This document shows, piece after piece, positions 1 through 7,149 of a DNA stretch of 64,000 bases. This stretch comes from Pseudanabaena sp. UWO311 (GTDB lineage: Bacteria; Cyanobacteriota; Cyanobacteriia; Pseudanabaenales; Pseudanabaenaceae), in assembly GCF_006937785.1 (NCBI RefSeq), contig NZ_SJEE01000003.1:1-64000 (forward strand), read 5' to 3'. Position 1 is the stretch's first letter, and each line of letters opens with the position of its first letter. Both the position numbers and the translations under genes were made by a program. The notes below the pieces were generated by a model that saw nothing but the letters and a program-made list of their open reading frames with translations, had not been told where the DNA came from and made no database searches.

Positions 1-90
1 GCAATTACTATGGCTATTAATTCTATTACTGATGAAGATGCTCTTAATTGGTTTCATCATTGTGGTCTCTGCTTCGACCCTTTTAGTTAG
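1..90 (+). CDS. C-terminal end of an IS630-like transposase (partial)
   Basis: An open frame enters from the left edge and ends at the TAG at 88-90, giving 29 residues. The tail (NSITDEDALNWFHHCG) resembles the C-terminal end of IS630/Tc1-type transposases, where a 'D-x-L-x-W-F-x-x-C-G' ending is common. The DDE catalytic residues would lie outside the window, so activity cannot be judged. No terminal inverted repeat could be identified just downstream. It suggests that an insertion sequence borders the RNA-Ro60 module on its left. The family call is from memory of the motif only. Confidence 0.5.
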   Translation, partial: AITMAINSITDEDALNWFHHCGLCFDPFS

Positions 91-717
91 CTTCTTTTGT
101 GGCGGGTTTGATCGGTATTTGCTGTAATTTAGAATCTTCGTCTTGCAAAATTTAGAACAATGTTATGGAGAAGATGAACCTGAGTAATCATTAGAGCTAA
201 TCAAGGAACATAACGGCAATTATGCAAGAAAGTAAAATCGCAAACTTAGCCCACTATTTGCCTCAAAATGAATACAGCCTATGAACAACCAATCGATATT
301 TACCAACAAACAAATGAGTAAAAATAATTGTGATCGCTTTGGGGCGTAGTGAGCAATATAAAATACAGCGCTTTGTGCTGCCATAAAAACCAGTGAAATT
401 TTTTAAATTTGGCTGGTTTTTACTATGGAAAAAGAATTGACTAAATAAATTTGCGATCGCTATTGCATTCTTGTAGTACGTGTAGTATAAATGTAGTGCA
501 GCGTAGTTCAAGCGCTTAGAACGCCTAACCTGATTGATACTACAAGTACTACTCAAGTAGTTGTGTAGCAATTGGGAAAGGAGATGCAGCCTCGCAAACT
601 GCTGAATTCCTTTATGCAATGACTTGCCTATCTGGGCTGAAGCATTCAGGGTTATTGCTACCAGATAGGTGCTGCTTGTTCGCAAGTGGCATCTATCACC
701 AAACCAAAACTCTCATT
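91..717. other. Non-coding stretch between transposase tail and first tRNA-like RNA
   Basis: About 630 bases without a convincing gene. The only long frame (minus strand, 263-685) has a composition unlike the neighbouring proteins and no recognisable domain. There is a short hairpin near 383-425 (arms AAAACCAG and CTGGTTTT with an AT-rich centre). No tRNA-like T-arm motif was seen here. Confidence 0.5.
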
Positions 718-746
718 TTGAATTTTGCCTATGGCAAAATTTAAAT
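718..746 (+). promoter_or_regulatory. Possible sigma-70 promoter for the tRNA-like RNAs
   Basis: TTGAAT at 718-723 and TTAAAT at 741-746 are separated by 17 bases, a usual spacing. Initiation about 7-12 bases later would fall at or just before the first RNA (acceptor-like stem from 758). The stretch also forms a palindrome (AATTTTGCC / GGCAAAATT), so the match could be incidental. Confidence 0.3.
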
Positions 747-757
747 TCGATAAATAT

Positions 758-880
758 TGACGGGTAGCTCAGTGGTAGAGCATTGAAAACATCCTTTTTC
801 GTCACTTACCTGCAAAGGTCGCAGATTTAGGGTTATCGCCTGAAACGCCAAGTGTCGAGGGTTCGAGTCCCTCTCCGTCA
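758..880 (+). ncRNA. tRNA-like Y RNA candidate 1 (anticodon arm replaced)
   Basis: Seen directly: a 7-bp acceptor-type stem (758-764 with 874-880, one G-U), then U and A at the tRNA 8/9 positions, a canonical D-arm (GCUC 767-770, loop AGUGGUA, GAGC 778-781) and a canonical T-arm (GAGGG 857-861, loop UUCGAGU, CCCUC 869-873). Where a tRNA has an anticodon arm and variable loop (about 22 bases) there are 74 bases (783-856) with no anticodon stem. The insert can pair CACUU 803-807 with AAGUG 850-854. It holds a small ACCU-GCAA-AGGU hairpin and the motif GGUUAUCGC, shared with the two following RNAs. No CCA is encoded. Bacterial Y RNAs carry tRNA-mimic domains and sit beside Ro60/Rsr genes, and a Ro60 gene follows here, hence the call. 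I could not place a canonical Ro60-binding helix with certainty. Confidence 0.72.
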
Positions 881-990
881 ATTGGGAGTTTGATTTTGAG
901 TAATGTTTTGGAGAGATAGTTATGCGATCGCAATCGAAACTTCTCCTTGCCCTAGATTACTATGTGGCGCTTTGCGCCATGAAGTAATTA

Positions 991-1066
991 AAGGGACGAA
1001 TTGGCGAGGGTTATCGCTTTGGTTGCATCACCTCCATGAGGTGATTGGGTTCAATTCCCATCCCTT
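991..1066 (+). ncRNA. Short tRNA-like RNA, Y RNA candidate 2 (no D-arm)
   Basis: A 6-bp end stem (AAGGGA 991-996 with UCCCUU 1061-1066) abuts a T-arm-like hairpin (UUGGG, loop UUCAAUU 1050-1056, CCCAU; the outermost pair is mismatched and the last U competes with the end stem). A 6-7-bp hairpin at 1027-1045 (UCACCU / AGGUGA, loop CCAUG) precedes it. The sequence GCGAGGGUUAUCGC at 1004-1017 contains the GGUUAUCGC motif found in the inserts of candidates 1 and 3. No D-arm and no anticodon arm are visible, so this is not a tRNA. Position between the other two RNAs supports a related shorter RNA. It could instead be a decayed copy. Confidence 0.45.
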
Positions 1067-1227
1067 CCTAAACTAGAGGTTTTGCCTGCTGGTTGCCATC
1101 TCTCCTTAAACAAAGCAAAAAATCAAAATTCCAAATCGGTAGTCCTAAAGAATTAATGGAGTGTTGCGCGTAGTGTGGCACTTCATTACTCAAAATCTCT
1201 ACTTCTTTAGCTCTACCCCCAATCTTG

Positions 1228-1350
1228 GGGTGGATAGTTCAACTGGTAGAACGCACTTTTGCCCTTAAGGGACGCAGACTTTAAGGTTATCGCTTCTAAC
1301 GATCCCCCCCCTTTATGTCGCGAGATGTGGGTTCGAGTCCCATTCCACCC
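1228..1350 (+). ncRNA. tRNA-like Y RNA candidate 3 (anticodon arm replaced)
   Basis: Seen directly: a perfect 7-bp acceptor-type stem (GGGUGGA 1228-1234 with UCCACCC 1344-1350), U8/A9, a canonical D-arm (GUUC 1237-1240, loop AACUGGUA, GAAC 1249-1252) and a canonical T-arm (1327-1331 with 1339-1343, loop UUCGAGU). The anticodon arm is replaced by 73 bases (1254-1326), nearly the same length as the insert in candidate 1. The two inserts share CGCAGA..UUUA.GGUUAUCGC..AACG in the same place after a small hairpin, although acceptor and D-stem sequences differ with compensating changes. The compensated stems argue for a functional structure. It lies 142 bases before the Ro60 start codon and may be cotranscribed with it. 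Confidence 0.72.
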
Positions 1351-1354
1351 CCTT

Positions 1355-1425
1355 CTAAAAGCTAATAGCTTTTAGGTTTCAGAAAATTTTGATTGCACCG
1401 TAAGTGCAATCAAAATTTTCTGAAA
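1355..1425. terminator. Two hairpins between RNA 3 and the Ro60 gene
   Basis: A 9-bp hairpin (CTAAAAGCT 1355-1363 with AGCTTTTAG 1367-1375) begins 5 bases after candidate RNA 3. Then comes a perfect 22-bp inverted repeat (1377-1398 with 1404-1425, loop CGTAA). Neither has a strong T tract. They could end or process the RNA transcript before the Ro60 coding region. The second belongs to the class of long perfect palindromes seen across the window. Confidence 0.5.
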
Positions 1426-1492
1426 ATATCCTTCTCTTTGGTCGAGGCGAAGGAAGTTCTCTTTAACTTTCCCTTACGGGACGGAGAATGTC

Positions 1493-3097
1493 ATGTCTTA
1501 TAAATTTTTATTCCAGAAATCTAAAGGTACTCCTCAAACTCAAGCGATCGCTGGTCGTGAAGCCGAAATGCTCCAAGGGCGATCGGGTGGCTTTGCCTTT
1601 GATGCAGGTATCTGGCGCATGTTGCGGCGTTGCTTGCTGATTGGTACGGCTCAAAGCACCTACTACGCTGGCAAGCACGAACTGTCCGCCGATTTCATCG
1701 ATACGGTGCAGAAATGCGTCGCTGAAGATGCCGATCGCGTGAAGAGCGAAATTCTCTATGCTAGTGATGGTCGGGCGGTGAATAACAGCGCTCCCATTCT
1801 GGCTCTAGTCTTGCTATCGATGGGCGACAGCCAAGCGGCGAAACGGAACTTCGTGGAAATCTTTCCGCAAGTTGTCCGTACGGGTAGCCACTTCTATGAA
1901 TGGATGAACTACACCAAGTCCATGCGTGGCTTCGGTAAAGTCATTCGTGAAAGCGGTAAGGCCTGGCTCTCCAATCCTGACACCAAGGCGCTTGCCTACC
2001 AATTGCTGAAGTACCAACAACGGCAAGGCTTCTCGCACCGTGATGCGTTGCGTTTGTTTCACGTCAAGCCTGAAACCGACGATCAACAAGCGCTCTATCA
2101 ATGGGTGGTCAAGGGTTGGGATGAACTTCCTTCGCAAATTCCATCGGATGCTCTGGCGCAAATCTGGTGGTACGAATGGCTGAAGCGCCACCCTGACAAG
2201 ACCCATGAAGCGATCGCCAAGGGTAAACTCACCCATGAAATGGCGGCTCCCATCGGACAGATGGATGTGCGTGCATGGCAGTTGCTCTTTAACGAAATGC
2301 CCATCGGTGCGCTATTGCGGAACCTTGGCTCCTTGACCGAACTTGGTGTCTTGACTGCGAAAAACAAGGATAACTTGAAGCATGTCGCCAATGTGTTGAA
2401 CAATCGCGATCGTCTCAAGAAAGGACGTATTCACCCCATTGATGTTTTGAAAGCTCTCAAAACCTATCAGTCTGGTGGTGCGCTTGGACGTAGCCAAAAG
2501 ACTTGGGAACCAATTCCTCGCATTGTCGATATTCTGGAAACTGCTCTGGAAATGTCCTTCGACGCGATCGCGCCTACGGGTACGACTTTCCTCCATGCGA
2601 TCGATGTGTCGGGTTCGATGGCTTACTACACCGTAAGTTCCATTGGCTTGACCTGCTGCGAAATCGCGGCAACGATGGCTTTGGCAACGGTGAAGGCAGA
2701 AACAAACTATGCGATCCGTGGATTTGCGACCGACTTCCGCGATTTGGGAATCACTAAAAAGGATTCCTTCACATCGGCAATGCAGAAGGCATCGAACCAA
2801 AACTTCGGTGGTACAGATGCTTCAGTAGCTTACGATTGGGCGATTCAGAATAAGTTCTATGCGGATGTGTTCTGCTTCTGGACTGATTCCGAATCTTGGG
2901 CAGGTCGTCGCCATCCTAGTGAAGCCTTGGCTGAATATCGCCGCAAGGTGAATGCTAATGCGAAGGCGATCTATGTGACCTTGGCTCCCTACAAGCTCTC
3001 GCTAGTCGATCCTAAAGATCCAAATTCTTGGGATATGGGAGGTTTCGATCCCGCAATGCCCCGTGCGATCCAAATGGTAGCAATGGGTGAAGTCTAA
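1493..3097 (+). CDS. rsr: Ro60/Rsr orthologue (TROVE and vWFA domains)
   Basis: A 534-residue Ro60-type ring protein. The N-terminal two thirds is the helical-repeat TROVE region. The C-terminal part is a von Willebrand A domain with an intact metal (MIDAS) site: DVSGS at residues 371-375, Thr441 in GGTD and Asp465 in WTDSESWAG. In the known family the ring binds misfolded RNAs through its central hole and Y RNAs on its outer surface, and works with exonucleases in RNA decay or rRNA maturation. ATG 1493 is preceded by GGACGGAG at a suitable distance. Three tRNA-like RNAs lie immediately upstream on the same strand, the arrangement expected for Y RNA genes. No RtcB ligase or PNPase gene is adjacent. 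A terminator follows directly. Confidence 0.93.
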   Translation: MSYKFLFQKSKGTPQTQAIAGREAEMLQGRSGGFAFDAGIWRMLRRCLLIGTAQSTYYAGKHELSADFIDTVQKCVAEDADRVKSEILYASDGRAVNNSAPILALVLLSMGDSQAAKRNFVEIFPQVVRTGSHFYEWMNYTKSMRGFGKVIRESGKAWLSNPDTKALAYQLLKYQQRQGFSHRDALRLFHVKPETDDQQALYQWVVKGWDELPSQIPSDALAQIWWYEWLKRHPDKTHEAIAKGKLTHEMAAPIGQMDVRAWQLLFNEMPIGALLRNLGSLTELGVLTAKNKDNLKHVANVLNNRDRLKKGRIHPIDVLKALKTYQSGGALGRSQKTWEPIPRIVDILETALEMSFDAIAPTGTTFLHAIDVSGSMAYYTVSSIGLTCCEIAATMALATVKAETNYAIRGFATDFRDLGITKKDSFTSAMQKASNQNFGGTDASVAYDWAIQNKFYADVFCFWTDSESWAGRRHPSEALAEYRRKVNANAKAIYVTLAPYKLSLVDPKDPNSWDMGGFDPAMPRAIQMVAMGEV

Positions 3098-3127
3098 AAA
3101 AAGGAGTCGCAAAGCGACTCCTTTTTT
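3097..3127. terminator. Bidirectional terminator, rsr / NADH dehydrogenase
   Basis: Perfect 14-bp stem (3097-3110 with 3114-3127, loop AAA) with A6 on one side and T6 on the other. It lies between two convergent genes, so it can end transcription from both directions. Confidence 0.85.
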
Positions 3128-3128
3128 A

Positions 3129-4505
3129 TTAGGCAACCTCGGCTGGTTCCCTTGTTTCTAAGGAAAGCCCACCTGCACGGATTCCTTCCATTTCTTCTAA
3201 TACCTGTAAATATCTACCAGTAATAATTCTTGCACCACGACGATGGGTGAAATAGTTCCATCCCCATTGGATCATTACAAGAAGTTTATTATCAAATTCA
3301 ATCAAATAATAAACATGCACAAATGTCCAAATAAACCATGCTAACCAACCCTTCAGACGGATAAACTTAAAGTCCACAACCGCCTCATGGCGACCAATTA
3401 CAGCTAGGCTACCAAAATCCCAATACTTGAATTTTGAGGGTTCCTTTTCTTGCACCTTCGCCTCAATATGATGCGCGACATATTCACCCTGCTGCATCGC
3501 CACAGGCGCAACCCCCGGAAGTGGGCGATCGCCTTGGTGGGGATAGTTCGCTAAGTCACCAATCACATAGACATTAGGATAATTAGCGATCGACATATCA
3601 GGCTGCACAACCACACGACCAACGCGATCTAGTTCCGCATTCAGGCGATCGCCTAATACTTGACCCATCGGTGAAGCCTTCACACCTGCCGCCCAGAGAA
3701 TCGTTTGCGCTTGGATTTGCTCAACCTGCTCACCACATTTGAAGGTAACGACATGATCTTCAATATTCGTCACCATCGCACTAGTTTTGACTTCCACTCC
3801 TAACTTAAGCAAGGATTCCTTCGCTGCTGCCGAGAGATCGACATGGTATGGAGGCAATACGCGATCGGTTCCTTCAATCAAGATGATTCGCGCCTTCTTG
3901 GTATCAATATTCGTAAATTCATCACTGAGGGTGCGATGGGCAAGTTCCGCTAAGGTTCCCGCAAGTTCTACGCCTGTTGGGCCACCACCGATGACCACGA
4001 AGTTCATTAATGCTTCTTTAAACTTGGGATCGTGGGTCTTTTCGGCTGCCTCAAAAGCACTCAGGATACGGCGACGCATATTAATCGCATCTTCAACGGT
4101 TTTTAATCCGGGGGCTTGCTCTGACCATTGATCGTTACCAAAGTAATGGTGACTAACTCCCGTCGCCACGATCAGCGAGTCATAGCTTATGTCTAAGTGA
4201 TTTTTTAATTTAACTACTTGCGCTTGGGGATCAATATCTAGCACTTCACCCATGACGACGCTGGTATTTTTGTTTTCGGCGAGGACTGCCCGCAATGGTG
4301 AGGCGATATCGGCGGGGGAGAGGCTGCCTGTGGCAACTTGGTAAAGTAGGGGCTGGAAGAGGTGAAAGTTACGTTTGTCGATGAGGGTGACTTTAACGGG
4401 AACCTTTGATTTGCCTAGCTTTTGAGCGGCATAGAGTCCCCCAAAACCACCGCCAATAATAACAACATGATGTGGTGCGCTTTCATTTTGAGTGCTTAGA
4501 GACAT
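3129..4505 (-). CDS. Type II NADH dehydrogenase (NDH-2 family)
   Basis: A 458-residue single-subunit flavoprotein that oxidises NAD(P)H and reduces quinone without pumping protons, at the membrane surface. The FAD-binding GGGFGG is at residues 18-23, the second dinucleotide-binding GGGPTG is at 173-178 followed by VELAG, and an ATG motif (LIVATG) lies near 111-116. The C-terminal 100 residues carry the amphipathic and hydrophobic segment (WLAWFIWTFVHVYYL) typical of membrane-attached NDH-2. Length and start (ATG at 4505) fit the family. Cyanobacteria usually have several paralogues (NdbA/B/C) and I cannot say which this is. Confidence 0.92.
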   Translation of the reverse strand: MSLSTQNESAPHHVVIIGGGFGGLYAAQKLGKSKVPVKVTLIDKRNFHLFQPLLYQVATGSLSPADIASPLRAVLAENKNTSVVMGEVLDIDPQAQVVKLKNHLDISYDSLIVATGVSHHYFGNDQWSEQAPGLKTVEDAINMRRRILSAFEAAEKTHDPKFKEALMNFVVIGGGPTGVELAGTLAELAHRTLSDEFTNIDTKKARIILIEGTDRVLPPYHVDLSAAAKESLLKLGVEVKTSAMVTNIEDHVVTFKCGEQVEQIQAQTILWAAGVKASPMGQVLGDRLNAELDRVGRVVVQPDMSIANYPNVYVIGDLANYPHQGDRPLPGVAPVAMQQGEYVAHHIEAKVQEKEPSKFKYWDFGSLAVIGRHEAVVDFKFIRLKGWLAWFIWTFVHVYYLIEFDNKLLVMIQWGWNYFTHRRGARIITGRYLQVLEEMEGIRAGGLSLETREPAEVA

Positions 4506-4530
4506 GGTAAGTATTTGATTAGGTGTGCTT

Positions 4531-4605
4531 ATTTTGCTGGTGGCATCTTTAAAAAATTATTATATATGTAAATAAAAATATCTTTTTGTATCTTTTTGTT
4601 CTGGA
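4531..4605. repeat. Direct repeat copy 1 flanking the Uma2 segment
   Basis: The sequence from ATTTTGCTGGTGGCATC to TCTTTTTGTTCTGGA is repeated nearly unchanged at 5737-5803. This copy carries an extra internal TATCTTTTTG decamer (tandem duplication) and lacks two As in an A run. The pair brackets 1.1 kb holding a small gene and a Uma2 gene. Confidence 0.8.
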
Positions 4606-4642
4606 ATGCTAATGTTTAGATTAACAACCCCAAATACTCGTT

Positions 4643-4873
4643 ATGAATGTATCGGATAAACTGCGATCGCTAACCTATAGCTTAGATATCCAAATGGTTG
4701 GGGTATATTTTTGGTGCGGAAATTTTGTGATTCAGTTCGGTGGTACTGAGGTGGACGATGAGCCTTTTTACTATCCTTTTGTGGTTCCTACGTTTATTGG
4801 GTTTGGGTTTGTGCTTCCCAATTATTTTTCGTGGCATACTCCGTTTGATCAGTTAAAAAACATAATAGTGTGA
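4643..4873 (+). CDS. Small protein of unknown function, possibly frameshifted
   Basis: A 76-residue frame rich in aromatic residues (VYFWCGNF, EPFYYPFVVP). I do not recognise a family. It ends NIIV at the TGA 4871-4873. The -1 frame takes over exactly at a run of six As and continues for about 22 more residues to a TGA at 4929. The combined product would be roughly 95 residues. The segment is flanked by direct repeats, so it may be an acquired or decaying gene. Confidence 0.35.
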   Translation: MNVSDKLRSLTYSLDIQMVGVYFWCGNFVIQFGGTEVDDEPFYYPFVVPTFIGFGFVLPNYFSWHTPFDQLKNIIV

Positions 4874-4929
4874 TGGCTGTCTATAATCCTGCGAATGATA
4901 GAATCGTTACGGCTTATCAGTTAGACTGA
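4855..4929 (+). other. A AAA AAC slippery heptamer and -1 frame extension
   Basis: The codons TTA AAA AAC of the small gene form the heptamer A AAA AAC (4855-4861), a classic -1 frameshift site. After a -1 slip the reading continues KHNSVMAVYNPANDRIVTAY and ends at 4929. The extension looks like a genuine protein C terminus. A one-base indel in the A run of a dead gene would give the same picture. Confidence 0.4.
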
Positions 4930-4956
4930 GATTTGCAACGTAAAGTACAAAAAACT

Positions 4957-5694
4957 ATGGTTACTGTACCTTCTCAATACCGTTTGCCAACTGCGGAAGA
5001 CCTACCCGATTCCGATGAAACGCCTGTGGATAATGAACTCCAAAATGACATTCCCAATATTCTATTAAACCTATTGCGAGAGATTTGGAGCGATCGCTCT
5101 GATTGGTTTTGGGGTGTGGATATGGGGGTTTATTACGAGCCAAACATTGAGGAGCCATCCAAGTCTAAGGCAATCGTTCCCGATGGGTTTCTCGCTTTGG
5201 GTGTACCGAAGCAAACTAGTGAAGGTGGACGCTTGAGCTATGTGGTTTGGCAGGAAAAAGTAATGCCAATTCTAGCTTTAGAAGTTGTTTCTAAAAAATA
5301 CAATGGGGAATACGACACGAAGTTATCCAAGTATGCAGAGGTGGGAATTCTCTATTATGTGGTGTACAATTCCACGACTGGTCGTCGATTGTATAAGGAT
5401 CATCAATCTTTAGAGGTGTACAAGTTAGTTGATGGGAAATATCAACTTTTGCCTGCGGTGGCGCTTTTAGCAGAGGGTGGGAAGATGGTATGGATTCCTG
5501 AGATTGGTTTGGGAATTGGTTGTGAACAGGGTATTTACGATGGTTGGCAACGCGAATGGGTCTACTGGTACGATCGCTCTGGTAAGAGATATCTCACTGC
5601 TCAAGAGCGGGTGAATCTAGAGCGTCAGGCGAGACTTGAGGCTGAGGCGTTATTACAAAAGTATCGCGATCGCTTCGGTGATATCTCTGAATAG
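4957..5694 (+). CDS. Uma2 family (DUF820) PD-(D/E)XK nuclease-like protein
   Basis: Uma2 proteins have a restriction-endonuclease-like fold and are strongly expanded in cyanobacteria. Their cellular role is unsettled. Core residues seen include the acidic PDGFLALG strand and LEVVSKKYNGEYDTKLSKYAEVG, whose E and K fit the catalytic strand. The C terminus is a short helical tail ending EALLQKYRDRFGDISE. The frame is open from a TTG at 4933, but the ATG at 4957 (MVTVPSQYRLPT) is the more natural start and is used here. The last 50 bases are almost identical to the end of the Uma2 gene at 8595-9398. Confidence 0.85.
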   Translation: MVTVPSQYRLPTAEDLPDSDETPVDNELQNDIPNILLNLLREIWSDRSDWFWGVDMGVYYEPNIEEPSKSKAIVPDGFLALGVPKQTSEGGRLSYVVWQEKVMPILALEVVSKKYNGEYDTKLSKYAEVGILYYVVYNSTTGRRLYKDHQSLEVYKLVDGKYQLLPAVALLAEGGKMVWIPEIGLGIGCEQGIYDGWQREWVYWYDRSGKRYLTAQERVNLERQARLEAEALLQKYRDRFGDISE

Positions 5695-5736
5695 ATCGCT
5701 GAGCAAGCAAAATTAATTTCGCAACAGGATGTGATG

Positions 5737-5803
5737 ATTTTGCTGGTGGCATCTTTAAAAAAAATTATTGTATATGTAAATAAAAATATCTTTTTGTTCT
5801 GGA
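5737..5803. repeat. Direct repeat copy 2 flanking the Uma2 segment
   Basis: Second copy of the repeat at 4531-4605, in the same orientation, beginning ATTTTGCTGGTGGCATC and ending TTGTTCTGGA. It lies just after the Uma2 stop codon. Recombination between the copies would remove the intervening gene pair. Confidence 0.8.
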
Positions 5804-5997
5804 TGGATGCGATCACGCAGTAGCTAAATAGAAAGCATCTATTTTTTTGCAAATTGTTTAGGATGATTAAGGAAAACCTTGACTTTCACCCTTTATGTTC
5901 TATAGTCGGATTACGCAGAATTTTTTCGTCTAAAAATCTAGTTTTAGACAGCAATCAAATTCAAGTCTTAATAAGTTCAAAATAGAGGAGTGTCAGC

Positions 5998-6567
5998 GTG
6001 AAATCATTCTTTTCATCCCGCGTCTTAAAGTTCAATTCACTGATGTATGTTTGTGCGTTAGGCGTAACCACGTTTAGCCTTCCTATGACGGCTGTTGCTG
6101 AAGAAGCTTGTGTCAAAACATCGGCTGGGAATGTTGTTTGTGGAACGCTTGTACCAAAGTCAAGTTCTAGCTCAAATCGAACTGACAGCGACGTAACAAT
6201 AGATTCGCAGTCCCATTGGTCTGTAACGTGGGATCTTAAATCTTGTACTAGAATTCAGAAAAAAGTGCGTTGTATTCTTTCACTTAGCTCTAACCAAGAT
6301 ACGTTCATTAGAGTATATGCATCTACCAGAATAGTTGACTCTGAAGGTACTTCATACTCTGCAAGCTTGGTTCAATTTGGATCTCAAAAGATTGCTGGTG
6401 GTGGACATCCGTATGATAACGTCGGCAATTCTATGGCAAAAGGAGCGCGTTACAAAACTATTTTTGAATTTGCTGATGTACCTGCTTCAGTTTCTCAAAT
6501 CAATCTACTGGAGGCTCCAGATGGTGCAAATGGGTCTATTAAATTTCGAGATATTCCTATTAATTAA
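5998..6567 (+). CDS. Exported protein of unknown function
   Basis: A 189-residue protein starting at GTG 5998, chosen because GAGGAG lies about 9 bases upstream. The first 35 residues are a signal peptide (basic MKSFFSSRVLK, hydrophobic core, cleavage near AVAEE). The mature part has four cysteines (two in ACVKTSAGNVVC, two in SCTRIQKKVRC) that could form disulfides, a serine-rich spacer and a beta-rich body. No family is recognised. It is monocistronic, with a hairpin terminator after it. Confidence 0.7.
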   Translation: MKSFFSSRVLKFNSLMYVCALGVTTFSLPMTAVAEEACVKTSAGNVVCGTLVPKSSSSSNRTDSDVTIDSQSHWSVTWDLKSCTRIQKKVRCILSLSSNQDTFIRVYASTRIVDSEGTSYSASLVQFGSQKIAGGGHPYDNVGNSMAKGARYKTIFEFADVPASVSQINLLEAPDGANGSIKFRDIPIN

Positions 6568-6601
6568 TGTGAGTGCAATCGCTTAACTTATAGATATTGT
6601 A

Positions 6602-6634
6602 GGGTGCGTTAATGAAATTTAACGCACCTTTTTA
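6602..6634 (+). terminator. Hairpin terminator built from a TGCGTTA repeat
   Basis: A 10-bp stem (GGTGCGTTAA 6603-6612 with TTAACGCACC 6619-6628) followed by TTTTTAA. It suits an intrinsic terminator for the exported-protein gene. The GTGCGTTA word recurs at 6648, 6728, 9450-9475 and 62850, so it belongs to a dispersed repeat common in cyanobacteria. Confidence 0.65.
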
Positions 6635-6816
6635 ATGCTGACTATTTGTGCGTTACGCTCTGCTAACACACGCTACGAGGTTAGTGATTTATTTCAAGTT
6701 TCTTGAGTGCGATCGCCAATTAGTAAGGTGCGTTGAAGGAAGATCGTGATTACCTTGTTAATTATGTGGCTAAGCGATCGCTTAAAATAGTTACATAAAG
6801 AGTAACCAAAAACTTT

Positions 6817-7149
6817 ATGACCGCAGCACCAACCTTAGCAAAACGATATATCGAGCAACGCGATCAAGGATATTGGATCGAAGGAACCCGTATTTCTCTT
6901 GATTCAGTTGTTTATGCCTTTTTGAATGGTAAGTCACCTGAAAGCATTGCCCAAGACTTTCCATTACTCTCATTAGAACAGGTTTATGGAGCGATTACTT
7001 TTTATCTGGGCAGCCGAGAGTTAATTGACGCATATCTCAAGGAAGGCGAAGAAGAATTTGAGAAATTGCAAAAATCCTATAGACAAAAGAATCCACTTCT
7101 GTATCAGAAGTTAAAAACTGCTCAAGCTCAGAAGCTAATCAAATCATGA
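6817..7149 (+). CDS. DUF433 antitoxin-type protein
   Basis: A 110-residue protein with the DUF433 helix-turn-helix signature (GTRISLDSVVYAFLNGKSPESIAQDFPLLSL, quoted as the region 29-58). DUF433 proteins are DNA-binding antitoxins usually paired with a PIN-like DUF5615 toxin. The next gene is exactly such a partner and overlaps by four bases (ATGA), so the two are translationally coupled. The C-terminal basic helix may neutralise the toxin (inference). Confidence 0.85.
   Translation: MTAAPTLAKRYIEQRDQGYWIEGTRISLDSVVYAFLNGKSPESIAQDFPLLSLEQVYGAITFYLGSRELIDAYLKEGEEEFEKLQKSYRQKNPLLYQKLKTAQAQKLIKS

Noticed and set aside
263-685. 140-codon minus-strand frame
   Set aside because: Low-complexity, tyrosine- and leucine-rich translation with no motif or ribosome-binding site; it overlaps a hairpin.
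991-1066. An ordinary tRNA
   Set aside because: The length fits, but no D-arm with GG, no anticodon stem and no U33-type loop could be found.
758-1350. tRNA genes interrupted by introns
   Set aside because: The 73-74-base inserts replace the anticodon stem itself. No five-pair anticodon stem or group I core can be formed from the flanks, and the inserts share a common motif.
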